Source: JACKAQ01 sp020634975 [NCBI: Calditrichia bacterium]
Lineage (GTDB): Bacteria > Calditrichota > Calditrichia > RBG-13-44-9
Reading direction: 5' to 3'
Assembly: GCA_020634975.1 (NCBI GenBank)
Contig: JACKAQ010000001.1
Span: 1,736,001 to 1,800,000, forward strand
Length of the DNA stretch: 64,000 nt
Shown here piece after piece: positions 28,569 to 37,615 of this stretch (position 1 is the stretch's first letter; each line of letters begins with the position of its first letter). Under the pieces are notes generated by a model. It saw nothing but the letters and a program-made list of their open reading frames with translations, was not told the DNA's origin and made no database searches. A program made the position numbers and the translations under genes.

Positions 28569-29336
28569 ATGTGGTTTGAGAATCATCCGGATGAATGTGT
28601 GAAAAAAAATTTTGCAACAGCACCTTCGGCAAAATTGTACTGGGGAAGAATTGTCAGCCTTGCCGCTTTTTCGATTGCCGCAGGTGTGGCGCTAATTCAT
28701 TTTTATCCCGCATATCGCGATCTAACGTTGTTTGGCATGTATTCCATTCCATCGCAGTTCCTGATCTCGCCATTCCCGCATGAGCCGGCATTGCTGCAAA
28801 CTGCCAAACATTTTCCGGCGTGGGAAATTGCCATCGCTGGTACCATCGGTTGTTGCATCGCCGGATTTCTGGATTACTGGATTATTGCGCCGCTAATCAA
28901 TCACCGCCGCATTCGCCCAAAACTGGACAACACCCGGCTGTTCCGCAAATCGCTGCATTATTTTTTCAAATATCCATTTTTGATTCTGGTTTTCGCTGCT
29001 ATATCTCCCGTTCCGTTTTATCCGTTCAAATTTTTGAGCGTTGCCGGACATTATCCGCAATGGAAATACCAAAGCGCACTGGTTGTGGGACGAACGCCGC
29101 GATACTACATTTTGGCGCTATTGGGGCATGCGCTGCAAATTCCGACCTGGGTGCTGATCACGCTATTTATTGTGATTGTGATTTCGCCGTTCATCAAAAA
29201 AATTATCGATCTATTGCGCAAAAAACCCGCCGTTGAAACGCAAATTCCGGATGAAAATGGGTCTGACGATGTGGAAAATCTACCCGAATTCGACAATTGG
29301 ACACATCCGCAAGATTCCCCAAACCAACCGAAATAG
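28569..29336 (+). CDS. VTT/DedA-like (SNARE-associated) membrane protein
   Basis: A 255-residue membrane protein with hydrophobic segments near 30-45, 87-108, 133-150 and 190-208. The stretch ISPVPFYPFKFLSVAGHYP followed by VVGRTPRYYILALLGH fits the VTT-domain pattern, in which a re-entrant loop with Pro and Arg residues precedes a GR-x-x-R helix. DedA/TVP38 proteins are proposed lipid scramblases or transporters. The acidic C-terminal tail is not typical. The gene stands alone, divergent from the large secreted protein. The family call is by motif only. Confidence 0.7.
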   Translation: MWFENHPDECVKKNFATAPSAKLYWGRIVSLAAFSIAAGVALIHFYPAYRDLTLFGMYSIPSQFLISPFPHEPALLQTAKHFPAWEIAIAGTIGCCIAGFLDYWIIAPLINHRRIRPKLDNTRLFRKSLHYFFKYPFLILVFAAISPVPFYPFKFLSVAGHYPQWKYQSALVVGRTPRYYILALLGHALQIPTWVLITLFIVIVISPFIKKIIDLLRKKPAVETQIPDENGSDDVENLPEFDNWTHPQDSPNQPK

Positions 29337-29454
29337 TGTAATTTTTACACACTTTCAACTCATAATATTGAATCTGTTGATCTGAATCAACATTCTAACG
29401 CTGCAAGTTGCGTATGATTACGTGGTATTTCAACTTTACGGAAGATGGGAAGAT

Positions 29455-30372
29455 ATGGAGAATTTCAGATACAACTACCGAAGTGTGTTTTTTCGGCGAC
29501 CAATTTGGACGTCTAACAACATTCTGTTCGGAAAAATTTTGAGCGTTACAGCATTGCTATTGTTTTTGGCAACGGCAATGTTTGCCACCATTTATCGCTT
29601 CGATCGCCCGATGAAGCTAAAGCCGGGCGTACGTGAGGCGTATTTAACACGGTTGGCGCCAAAAATTTTGCCGGAACAACCGATATTTGCCAGCAACAGC
29701 AACGAGATGTCGAGCATTGTTACCATGTTGCCAAATCCAGAAGAAAACATGCTTGTCGAAACGGAACTTGCATCTGTTCGCCCTGTTTCCCAGCCGAAAC
29801 AGACGCTGCGCATGAATGCCGAAAAAACAGAATCCGTCAAGGCGGTTGAAGCTTTCGTGCCCAAAAATATCGAAGAGGCGCTCACACGCGTTGAGCCGAT
29901 TCCCCGCAAAAAACCGGCGGTTGCCACACAGCAAACAGCACCGGAACAAGTTACGCCGCTGGATAAAACCCGCCAAAAGGATCGAGAATACCAAAAATCG
30001 GTGCGCGCAATTAACGTTGCGGACGAAAAATACACCGTTGAAAAAAGTCAATTTACCGATTTCAACATTGTTACCGGCTACCGGGACGATGAACAAACGC
30101 TGTCAACAGCCACCGAAAACCGGCGTCGTGTGCAACACTGCATCGACCGCATTTACCGGCTGTATAACAATGTTCAGGGATATATCACGGTTCAATTTGA
30201 TGTTCACCCGGGCGGATACGCCATTCCGGAAAGCGTGCGGATTATTGAATCCACGCTGCCGAATCCGGAAATTGCCCAATGCATCACCCGCAGTATTCGC
30301 AACTGGCGCAATTTCAAACCCCTTCCCATTGAATACGGACGGCACACCGTTACCCAAAAGTATGTTTTCTGA
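29455..30372 (+). CDS. Membrane-anchored AgmX/PglI-TonB-like protein
   Basis: A 305-residue protein from the ATG at 29455; a GTG at 29422 is an alternative. One N-terminal transmembrane helix (LSVTALLLFLATAMFATIY) is followed by a long Pro/Lys/Glu-rich linker crossing the periplasm. The C-terminal domain has the pattern CIDRIYRLYNNVQGYITVQF, then GGYAIPESVRIIESTLPNP and CITRSIRNWRNFKPLP. This matches the AgmX/PglI C-terminal domain, a TonB-like fold with two cysteines, seen in Myxococcota and FCB proteins tied to envelope and gliding machinery. No exbB/exbD genes are near. It ends at a strong terminator. Confidence 0.75.
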   Translation: MENFRYNYRSVFFRRPIWTSNNILFGKILSVTALLLFLATAMFATIYRFDRPMKLKPGVREAYLTRLAPKILPEQPIFASNSNEMSSIVTMLPNPEENMLVETELASVRPVSQPKQTLRMNAEKTESVKAVEAFVPKNIEEALTRVEPIPRKKPAVATQQTAPEQVTPLDKTRQKDREYQKSVRAINVADEKYTVEKSQFTDFNIVTGYRDDEQTLSTATENRRRVQHCIDRIYRLYNNVQGYITVQFDVHPGGYAIPESVRIIESTLPNPEIAQCITRSIRNWRNFKPLPIEYGRHTVTQKYVF

Positions 30373-30406
30373 TCACAGGCTTCAATTCATAAACCGCATA
30401 TAAAAC

Positions 30407-30442
30407 AAAAGCTTAGCCAGATATTCCGGCTAAGCTTTTTTC
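30407..30442. terminator. Bidirectional rho-independent terminator
   Basis: AAAAGCTTAGCC and GGCTAAGCTTTT pair perfectly around a 9-base loop, with TTTTTT on the plus side and an A-run that gives T's on the minus side. It separates two convergent genes ending at 30372 and 30470, so it can serve both. Confidence 0.9.
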
Positions 30443-30469
30443 GTTAATGCCAATGTAATCCTAATACAA

Positions 30470-31267
30470 TTATTTGTCCGTAAAAGCATCGATAATAAAT
30501 TCGCGGGAAGCCAGCGGATTGATTTTATCCTCAAATTCCAGAATGATGCCGGAAATATTCGGGCGGGTTTTGCGGATAAATCCCAAAATTTCCGCATAGG
30601 GAATGTAGCCGTTGCCGATGGCTGTAAAATTCAATCGCCCCTGTTCCGGCGCTGTTGCATCAATTAAATGCAACAGGAGGGGAATGTTGCGGTTGCCAAA
30701 AAAGTTGATCATCTGGTAGCACCACTCCACAGCTTCGGCAGTTTCAAATCCCAATTTGTGATGAAACAGCCGGGGAATATCCAGCACCGGCATAATATCA
30801 ATGCCGTTCAGTTGTGTTAACGTAAACAGCGCCAAATATTTTTTGATATTCCGCTCTGCTTCAGCTTTGCCTTCAGCCATAAAATAATTTTCGAGATATA
30901 ATTCAACAGCATCTTTTTTTAGCTGATCGGCAATTTTAACCAGATCGTCAATTTTCACCCGCTCATCAAAATGCAGGATGTAATTTGGCTTCGGTGTGCC
31001 CTTCACAAAACGGGTCAACTGGCTGCGATAATCGCCGCCGGAAAAATCTGCATTGAGATAGCCTTCGGCATGAAAATATACATTTTGAAAACCGGTTTGC
31101 TGCGATTGCAACTGCTGTAACACATCCGGATTGGCCAGCATAGCCGCGTTCACATAAATTTGCACCGGATCGAACTCGCTTTGTTTGGCAAATGCGAGGG
31201 TATCCAGCGGGTCGTACTGAAAATTATAGGACACGGAATTGGCAATGCCAATCGGCGGATGCGCCAT
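30470..31267 (-). CDS. Sugar phosphate isomerase/epimerase-like TIM-barrel protein
   Basis: A 265-residue protein of the xylose isomerase-like/AP endonuclease 2 superfamily. Metal-ligand-like positions appear in order: the Glu of LYLENYF, the Asp of MPVLDIPRLFHHK, the His of PLLLHLIDA, and the Glu of GIILEFEDK. FTAIGNGYIPYAEIL resembles the family's loop before the last strands. The start has GGGAG eight bases upstream. It lies between two terminators and is probably transcribed alone. Substrate unknown; endonuclease IV proper is excluded by low similarity to its signatures. Confidence 0.75.
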   Translation of the reverse strand: MAHPPIGIANSVSYNFQYDPLDTLAFAKQSEFDPVQIYVNAAMLANPDVLQQLQSQQTGFQNVYFHAEGYLNADFSGGDYRSQLTRFVKGTPKPNYILHFDERVKIDDLVKIADQLKKDAVELYLENYFMAEGKAEAERNIKKYLALFTLTQLNGIDIMPVLDIPRLFHHKLGFETAEAVEWCYQMINFFGNRNIPLLLHLIDATAPEQGRLNFTAIGNGYIPYAEILGFIRKTRPNISGIILEFEDKINPLASREFIIDAFTDK

Positions 31268-31282
31268 TCGTCACTCTCCCGG

Positions 31283-31328
31283 TTAAAAAAAAGCCGACGC
31301 GGATATTGCGATACCTTACGCGTCGGCC
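31283..31328 (-). terminator. Rho-independent terminator after HMA lipoprotein gene
   Basis: On the minus strand GCCGACGCG and CGCGTCGGC pair perfectly around a 17-base loop and are followed by TTTTTTTT. It lies 29 bases past the stop of the 31357-31689 gene and just ahead of the isomerase start. Confidence 0.9.
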
Positions 31329-31356
31329 ATATTTTAAAATACTGTTTTTTATTGAC

Positions 31357-31689
31357 TTACTGAACGACAGTTGCAGAGTAACCCGCTTTTTCGATCGTCG
31401 CTAAAATTTCATCGGTATTGGTTTTGGATGCATCAAATTCTACTTCGCAGGCATTTTCTTCCAGCGATACTTTACCTTTGATAATGCCATTTTGCTTCGC
31501 CAAAGCCGTTTCGATGCTGTTTACACAGCTGCCGCAGGTCATGCCTTCAACGCTCAAATTTACTTTTTCCGCTTTCACAACCTGAACTTCGGCTTGCGCA
31601 GCGCTGTTGTCGCTTTTTTCGCAGCTGCTCAACATCACAACACCCACCAACACCATCATTGCCATCAATAGCACCAACACACGTTTCAT
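31357..31689 (-). CDS. Periplasmic HMA-domain metal-binding lipoprotein
   Basis: A 110-residue protein with a lipoprotein signal (MKRVLVLLMAMMVLVGVVML, lipobox LSSC) followed by one heavy-metal-associated domain with GMTCGSCVNSIE, the CxxC pair that binds soft metals such as Cu(I) or Hg(II). The rest follows the MerP/CopZ fold (GKVSLEENACEVEFD, ILATIEKAGYSA). Most HMA chaperones are cytoplasmic; this one is tethered in the envelope. The start has AAAGGG upstream and the gene is flanked by a promoter and a terminator. No metal ATPase is adjacent. Confidence 0.9.
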   Translation of the reverse strand: MKRVLVLLMAMMVLVGVVMLSSCEKSDNSAAQAEVQVVKAEKVNLSVEGMTCGSCVNSIETALAKQNGIIKGKVSLEENACEVEFDASKTNTDEILATIEKAGYSATVVQ

Positions 31690-31711
31690 AAATCCACCCT
31701 TTCATTATGTG

Positions 31712-31741
31712 ATTTTAGAAGTATCATTAAAATTAAGACAA
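31712..31741 (-). promoter_or_regulatory. Likely sigma-70-type promoter for HMA lipoprotein gene
   Basis: Minus strand TTGTCT, 18-base spacer, TAAAAT, ending 23 bases upstream of the ATG. No metal-regulator operator is obvious. Confidence 0.5.
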
Positions 31742-31865
31742 TCCGGTTTCCGATGCAAGCGAATTCAGTCCGGTCGAACGATCAGAATAATGAGTGGTTT
31801 TTTCCGGTTTGAAACCGTGCGAACACATCGTAAATTCGCCACAAAAAAACCGGAGCCATAATATT

Positions 31866-33347
31866 TTGCGAACAAAAACCAAATCGCCTTACCTGTTGTT
31901 TATATTGATATTGAACCTGTTTGGATGCAGCACATCAAACGTGCAGCAAGCGCCAGAACCACCGGCTGCGCGGGATGCAATCGTCCGATGGCTCAACACC
32001 GGGCAGGCAATTCCGGAACGCATGATTTCGGCGGAAACCCGCCGGATTTCCGAACGTTTGGGCATCACTTATTCCGGCGTTTCCCGGAAAGAATTGATCC
32101 AGTACGATATCGACAGCGCGACTTTGCGGGAAATTCGCCAGAAAACCGCAACATTTTCGCTGACAGAATCCCGGTTGGCAGACGGTTTTTCGACCATTGA
32201 AATCATCATTCCAGAACGGGAAGATACCCTGATATTTTATTTCCAGCAGGGAAAGCTGGTGACACCAGTAGAATATTTTTCGCGAAACTGGCAGCGCGAA
32301 CTGACCCGCTATTTTGATTATCGCATCAGCAATCCGGCAAATTTCAACCGACGCGCCGCAAAAGAAATGCGCGATTTCACCGAGAAAATGCTCGATTTTC
32401 TGGAAATCGACGAAGCCGGTCGCCAACGACTGGAGCAAGAAAAGATCATTTATTTTTTGTGCGATTCGCCCGAAGAAATCGAACAGGTGAGCGGATTTAA
32501 CACGCGCGGCATCTATCTGTTGGGCATCGATGCGATTATCAGCCAGTTTAACGCGCATTTTCACGAAGTGGCACATTTGCTGATCAATTATAAATTGCAG
32601 CAATTGCCGCTATACACCCACCCCTTTCTGCAGGAGGGGTTTGCTGCTGCGGTGGGTGGCCGGGGCGATAAATCCACCGAGGTGATCCTCAATTTGGGTC
32701 GTTTTCTCCAAAAAAGTGAATTTTTACCCTACAAAGAGCTGCTCAATGCCCAACAGTTCACCGGACAGGATGCATCGTTGAGTTATCCCGCCAGCGCGTT
32801 TTACAACCGTTTTTTGCTGGACGAATGGGGATTGCCGCGATATCTGGAATTTTACCGGAAATACAGCCGGACGACGCCCGTTCGCAATGCCATTCCGGCG
32901 TCCCAACTGCCGGCGGACAGCATTTTTGCGGCATATCTGGATGCGCACGCAGATCTGAATCCAATTTCATTTCCGGAAATTTTCCCGGAAACGGCGGCTG
33001 TGGTTGAGGCTGATTGGGGCAGCATTTGGGAAAATGGCGACACCTATTTTTTTGATTTGCGCGGCAACATCCGGTTGACGCCGCCCGATCCGCCGAAAGC
33101 GTTTGTCAGTAAGGAATTCCGGGAAATTTTCCCGGATGTGCGCTATTCCGGCGAGCGATACGTGCTGTCTGTCAGTGAAAATGAGGTGAAGCTATTCGAT
33201 TTTTACACCGCCAAACTGGTGGCCATTTACGCCAAAGGTTTATCGCTGGCACAGCAAACCATTCAGCAACCGGACGGGAATTTCCGCTTCGCGATTCGTA
33301 AAAATGCGTTTTCTGTGCCGCTCACAACCATGCGCATCGCGCAGTGA
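31866..33347 (+). CDS. Lipoprotein with HExxH metallopeptidase motif
   Basis: About 493 residues from a TTG at 31866 (GGAG about ten bases upstream). A GTG at 31794 is possible but would put 24 odd residues before the signal sequence. The signal ends in lipobox LNLFGC. The mature part holds HEVAH at about 233-237 and, some 20 residues on, PFLQEGFAAAVGG, which is the gluzincin arrangement (HExxH plus a downstream Glu) seen in peptidase MA-like families. A basic/acidic helical region precedes it. No peptidase family is assigned with certainty, and a substrate is unknown. The C-terminal 100 residues look beta-rich and unrelated. Confidence 0.75.
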   Translation: MRTKTKSPYLLFILILNLFGCSTSNVQQAPEPPAARDAIVRWLNTGQAIPERMISAETRRISERLGITYSGVSRKELIQYDIDSATLREIRQKTATFSLTESRLADGFSTIEIIIPEREDTLIFYFQQGKLVTPVEYFSRNWQRELTRYFDYRISNPANFNRRAAKEMRDFTEKMLDFLEIDEAGRQRLEQEKIIYFLCDSPEEIEQVSGFNTRGIYLLGIDAIISQFNAHFHEVAHLLINYKLQQLPLYTHPFLQEGFAAAVGGRGDKSTEVILNLGRFLQKSEFLPYKELLNAQQFTGQDASLSYPASAFYNRFLLDEWGLPRYLEFYRKYSRTTPVRNAIPASQLPADSIFAAYLDAHADLNPISFPEIFPETAAVVEADWGSIWENGDTYFFDLRGNIRLTPPDPPKAFVSKEFREIFPDVRYSGERYVLSVSENEVKLFDFYTAKLVAIYAKGLSLAQQTIQQPDGNFRFAIRKNAFSVPLTTMRIAQ

Positions 33348-33581
33348 TTTTCTGGTTTCTGGTTTCTGGATTCTGGATATCGAGCATTTTTGCAACAAAT
33401 TGTAGATGTTTGTTGCGGCGCAGCGGCGCCTATTTATTTGATTTACGATTCTTTTGAAAACGGGAAAAGATCCCGCATCAAAAATACAACATCACGCCCT
33501 AAAGTTTTTTCCGGTTTATCCGAATGTTAGGTTTTGAGCGGAATAGCCATCGCTCAAATTTCACAAAAAAGGAGTTTGGAT

Positions 33582-33974
33582 ATGAACTGGAAGTTATGGC
33601 TTTGCCTGATAAGCGTTGGATTACCGTTACTTGCCCAGAGCACACCGGAACCATCCATCGAAAATAATGCACCCGTTGCCCTGTCGGTTTATCCGGGTGA
33701 TGCGAAAGTTACCGTCAACTGGCTGGTGAGCGAAAGTCACCAGAGTTTGTGTTTGTTTGTGGAACGCAGCAATGACGGCGAAGTGTTCACCGTCGTCAGC
33801 GAATTTCCGGGGAAGGCGACCAACGGCACTGCATCGCGGTTCGAATTTGTGGACGGCAGCGTGCGCAACGGCGAGCGGTATTTTTATCGCATCACCAGTA
33901 TCGATGCGTCGCAGCAGTTATGGCATTCCGCATCGGCGGAAGTACGTCCGCAACCGTTTGTCAGCGAAAAATGA
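33582..33974 (+). CDS. Exported single FnIII-like domain protein
   Basis: A 130-residue protein from the ATG at 33582, which has AAGGAG seven bases upstream. A signal peptide (MNWKLWLCLISVGLPLLAQ) is followed by one fibronectin type III-like domain: ALSVYPGDAKVTVNWLVS, VERSNDGEVFTVVSEF, then GERYFYRITSID, the usual tyrosine-corner strand. It has no anchor or sorting signal and may be an adhesive or accessory surface module. The 234 bases before it hold a TTTCTGG triplicate (33351-33378) and no gene. Confidence 0.8.
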   Translation: MNWKLWLCLISVGLPLLAQSTPEPSIENNAPVALSVYPGDAKVTVNWLVSESHQSLCLFVERSNDGEVFTVVSEFPGKATNGTASRFEFVDGSVRNGERYFYRITSIDASQQLWHSASAEVRPQPFVSEK

Positions 33975-34121
33975 CCGCCGTTACAAATCAATAAATGTTA
34001 AAACCTCATCATCTCAAGTCGGGGTTTGGTTTTTCGGAACCGGATCCCGGCTTTTGTTTTGAAATGAGTGCGCGTTGGGTTAATTTTGGATTCACAAAAC
34101 GCCAAAAACCGGGAGCGCGCC

Positions 34122-36791
34122 ATGCACTTCACACCGCCTTTTCCATCTGCTAATCAGCTCAAAAAAGAATATATTCGCTCGGACATCACTTTTTACCGTG
34201 CACAGAACGCGCTGGAAATGGATAACATCACGCTGTTGGCCCGCAGCGGCGACAGCTACCATTTTTTGGTGGAGGATCGTTTCGAGGATTATGATGTGCA
34301 CGTATCCATTGCAGATCACCATTTGCGGCACACCTGCAAATGCGCTTCGATGCTCAAATGCTGCCATCATGCGGCGGCGGCGTTGCTGTTGCTGGAAAAG
34401 GAAATGCGCAAAGCCCTCGTCCAGCCCTCCGGCGAAGGCGAGGCATATCTCCGTGAGGAAATGATCGAACGGGTGCTCCGCGAACGCGAAGAACGCGCCG
34501 AAACGGAGGATTACCGGCTGACGGTGGCAGATAATATTTACGGCGTGCATCAACTGCGCTCGGAGTCGGGCAGAATTTACGCGCTCACCATCCGCGATTT
34601 TGAGCGCAGCAGCGGCTACTGCTCCTGCCCGGATTTCAAAACGAACAAACTGGGCACCTGCAAACATTTAATTTTTGCCCGAAAGCAGATTTCGCGCAGC
34701 TATCCGGTGCAAAAACTCACCCAGACCCAACCGTATCCGTTTGTGGAAATTTTTGCCGATCCGCACAACAATTACCAGATTACCTATTTTTACAAAGATA
34801 AACTGACGCTCGGCGTGGCATCGCTGCTGGAAAAACATTTTCGCGGACAGCGGCACATCAGCCCGGAAAATTATCCGCAATTTCTGGAATTTCTGGAAGC
34901 TGCGGCGGCGCACAAAAAAATTCTGGTTCGCCCGGAAGTGCACACGATTATCGAAAAATATTTCGAGCGGGAATCGATGCGCAAGTTGGCGGAGAATATT
35001 ACGCCATCGCTCGATCAGCTGAAAATCGCGCCGTTTCCCTATCAAAAAGAAGGCATTTTGTTCTCGCTGTTTAAACCCGGCGCGATTATCGCGGACGAAA
35101 TGGGGTTGGGCAAAACGTTGCAAGCCATCGCTACGGCGGTGCTCAAAAAGGAAATTTACGGCTTGCGGCGCACGCTGGTGGTTTGTCCCGCATCGCTGAA
35201 ATTTCAGTGGCAGCAGGAAATCGAACGGTTTTGCCACGAAAAAGCGCTGGTGGTGGAAGGCGGCAGAAAGCAGCGGCAGGCGATCTACCGGGAAAACCCG
35301 GCGTATTTTCTGATTGCCAATTACGAAGCGGTAATGCGCGATTTGAGCACGATTATCGCCAATCCGCCGGACATGATTATTCTGGACGAAGCCCAGCGCA
35401 TCAAAAATTACACCACCAAAACCTCATACGCCGTGAAGGCGATTCCCAAAAAACATTCGCTGGTGATCACCGGAACGCCCATCGAAAACCGGCTTGGCGA
35501 TCTCTATTCGATCATGAATTTTGTGGACCCGGAAATTCTGGCGCCGTTGTGGGAATTTTCCATGAACCACTGCTATTTTGACAAATCGAAAAAAAATATG
35601 ATCACCGGATATTTCAATTTGCAGGCGCTGAAAGAACGCATCTCGCCCTGGCTGATCCGCCGGGAGAGAAAGGATGTGCTGGAACAATTGCCGGATCTGC
35701 AGGAAATCAACATTCCGGTCATTTTGCACCCGTTGCAGGAAGAAATGCACAGCGGTTTTGCCCGCTCGCTGATGCCCATTTTGATGAAAAAGCACAAAAC
35801 CATTTTTGATATGCAGCGCATCCAGCAATTGCTGACGAGCATGCGCATGGCTTGCAATTCCACCTTTTTGCTGGATAATGAAACCAATCACTCGCCCAAA
35901 CTGGACGAACTGCAGGAAATTTTGCTGGACAAACTGGACATCAAATCCAGCGGCAAAAAGGTGATCATTTTTTCGGAATTCAAAACCATGCTGCGGCTGA
36001 TCGGGAAAATGCTCAACGCCAACGGGATTGGCAGCGCAACCCTCACCGGCGATGTGCCCGTGAAAAACCGCAAAAATGTAATCGCTGAGTTTCGCGACAA
36101 CCCGGAATGCCAGATTTTGCTGGCATCCGAAGCCGGCGGCACCGGACTGAACCTGCAATTTGCCGACACGGTTATCAATTTTGAGCTGCCCTGGAATCCC
36201 GCGCGGAAAAATCAGCGGATCGGACGGATCCACCGCATCGGGCAAAAAAGCAACAAAATTACGGTGATTAATCTGATCGCGCGAAACAGCATTGAGGAGC
36301 GCATTCAGGGCGGAATTATACTGAAGGAATCGTTGTTCGACGCGGTGCTGAACGAAGGCAGCGTCACCGATGAAGTCGATTTCAGCAAAAAAGGTCGCGC
36401 GACGTTTATCGATCAGGTGCAAAAACTGGTGAAGCCGTTTGAGGAAGTGCCGGATGAAGAATCGCGGGAAAGCGTGATGGGCAGCTTCGCACAGCCGCAC
36501 GATTTTGCCCCTGCAGAGGCACTGGAAGATCCTGCAGAAACCATTATCGATGAACCGGCTGAGCCCGCTGTTGCGGAAACGGTTGCCGCTGAACAGACGG
36601 AAAAACCTGCACAATCTGCACCCGACGAGTTGGAAAATACATTAAATCAGGGATTGCAATTCCTGAGCGGATTGATGCAAATGGCCACCGGCAAACCGCT
36701 CGTCACCGATGATGCCGCAGTGGAAATCAATCGCGAAACCGGGGAAGTTGTGTTCCGGTTTAAATTGCCGGAGGGTGGAAAGCAAGGATAA
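34122..36791 (+). CDS. SNF2-family helicase with two SWIM zinc fingers
   Basis: An 889-residue protein starting at the ATG at 34122, with GGGAG six bases upstream. Two SWIM-type CxC...CxH motifs lie at about 72-83 (CKCASMLKCCH) and 167-182 (CSCPDFKTNKLGTCKH). A SNF2 helicase core follows: DEMGLGKTLQ (near 325), LDEAQRIKN in place of DEAH (near 420), VITGTPIENRLGD, then helicase C with ASEAGGTGLNLQ and QRIGRIHRIGQ. The C-terminus is an acidic Glu/Ala-rich tail ending in a short folded segment. These proteins remodel or translocate on DNA, and the bacterial SWIM-SNF2 role is unclear. It ends inside a repeat-bearing intergenic region. Confidence 0.93.
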   Translation: MHFTPPFPSANQLKKEYIRSDITFYRAQNALEMDNITLLARSGDSYHFLVEDRFEDYDVHVSIADHHLRHTCKCASMLKCCHHAAAALLLLEKEMRKALVQPSGEGEAYLREEMIERVLREREERAETEDYRLTVADNIYGVHQLRSESGRIYALTIRDFERSSGYCSCPDFKTNKLGTCKHLIFARKQISRSYPVQKLTQTQPYPFVEIFADPHNNYQITYFYKDKLTLGVASLLEKHFRGQRHISPENYPQFLEFLEAAAAHKKILVRPEVHTIIEKYFERESMRKLAENITPSLDQLKIAPFPYQKEGILFSLFKPGAIIADEMGLGKTLQAIATAVLKKEIYGLRRTLVVCPASLKFQWQQEIERFCHEKALVVEGGRKQRQAIYRENPAYFLIANYEAVMRDLSTIIANPPDMIILDEAQRIKNYTTKTSYAVKAIPKKHSLVITGTPIENRLGDLYSIMNFVDPEILAPLWEFSMNHCYFDKSKKNMITGYFNLQALKERISPWLIRRERKDVLEQLPDLQEINIPVILHPLQEEMHSGFARSLMPILMKKHKTIFDMQRIQQLLTSMRMACNSTFLLDNETNHSPKLDELQEILLDKLDIKSSGKKVIIFSEFKTMLRLIGKMLNANGIGSATLTGDVPVKNRKNVIAEFRDNPECQILLASEAGGTGLNLQFADTVINFELPWNPARKNQRIGRIHRIGQKSNKITVINLIARNSIEERIQGGIILKESLFDAVLNEGSVTDEVDFSKKGRATFIDQVQKLVKPFEEVPDEESRESVMGSFAQPHDFAPAEALEDPAETIIDEPAEPAVAETVAAEQTEKPAQSAPDELENTLNQGLQFLSGLMQMATGKPLVTDDAAVEINRETGEVVFRFKLPEGGKQG

Positions 36792-36840
36792 ATAAAGGAT
36801 AACATTATCGTGCATACAGACGCACCCTGATTCTGGCCTT

Positions 36841-36889
36841 TATCCTTTATCCTTTATCCTTTATCCTTTATCCTTTATCCTTTATCCTT
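36841..36889. repeat. Seven perfect tandem copies of the heptamer TATCCTT
   Basis: Seven exact TATCCTT units in 49 bases, with a partial unit before and an inverted AAGGATAAATAAAGGATAA at 36784-36802. The block runs into the 3' end of the minus-strand trmK-like gene, whose last residues (Lys-Asp-Lys-Gly) and stop codon are made from the repeat. Confidence 0.95.
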
Positions 36890-37615
36890 TTCCTCCGCAA
36901 ACTGTCTGGCAATTTCAATCGCACTATCCAATTGTTTTAAATATACTTGAAAGGACGGTTCCTGCTGTTCGATAAACGGCATGCGGACTGCCAGATACGG
37001 TTTGAGATAGGTCAAAAATTGATACAACCCCGGATGTTGCGCTTCAAATAAACGTGGACCGAAATGCCAGATGAGGCTATTTTCCGCCGGATCGCTGCCG
37101 CGCTGCGCCAACGCCAAATGATAGAAATTTCCCCGTTCGAACACCAAATCTTCTTTCGCAGTGAAAAATCCCAACTCCCGCAACACCGCCCGCAATTTGA
37201 TAAAATAGCGCGACGGCGCCAGCACCAGCGAGGAAACACCCAGCAGTTTTTCCGGCTCAGCAGTTAAAATATTTGCGATCGCGGTTTCACCGATGCCGGC
37301 AAGCACCAGACAATCGGCTTCGCCGGGGTACAGCGGCGCCAAACCGGAGCCGGTTCGCAAATCGACGCGATGACGATCCGCTTCATTCTCAAAAATATTC
37401 AGCCGCCAGAATTGGTCGATGTAATGCGGCTGCAATTCCACGCCGATCGCCCGGATTTCCGGACGCGTTTGCACCAGTTTTTTGATCAGCCGGCCGTGAT
37501 CGTAACCGATATCCGCAACGCAGCGAACATCCGCCGGGATCAGCGCTGCAACGGCAGCCAGCCGGTTGCGCAACACCGCCAGCGACGATTTCCGGTTGAC
37601 ATCATTTTTTGGCAC
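36875..37615 (-). CDS. trmK: tRNA (adenine(22)-N1)-methyltransferase-like protein
   Basis: A 246-residue SAM-dependent methyltransferase of the TrmK (YqfN, COG2384) family, which methylates A22 in the tRNA D arm. It starts at GTG 37615 with AAGGG upstream. Motif I is VADIGYDHGRLIKKL, followed by AIGVELQPHYIDQ, the GSGLAPLYPGEAD stretch, and LVLAGIGETAIANIL where the family usually has IAGMGG. The C-terminal helical part is typical. It overlaps the upstream membrane protein gene by 14 bases, implying coupled translation. The C-terminus runs into a heptamer repeat and may have been altered by it. Confidence 0.85.
   Translation of the reverse strand: MPKNDVNRKSSLAVLRNRLAAVAALIPADVRCVADIGYDHGRLIKKLVQTRPEIRAIGVELQPHYIDQFWRLNIFENEADRHRVDLRTGSGLAPLYPGEADCLVLAGIGETAIANILTAEPEKLLGVSSLVLAPSRYFIKLRAVLRELGFFTAKEDLVFERGNFYHLALAQRGSDPAENSLIWHFGPRLFEAQHPGLYQFLTYLKPYLAVRMPFIEQQEPSFQVYLKQLDSAIEIARQFAEEKDKG

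Noticed and set aside
35424-36614. 396-codon open frame on the minus strand
   Set aside because: Antisense to the SNF2 helicase C domain; no independent support.
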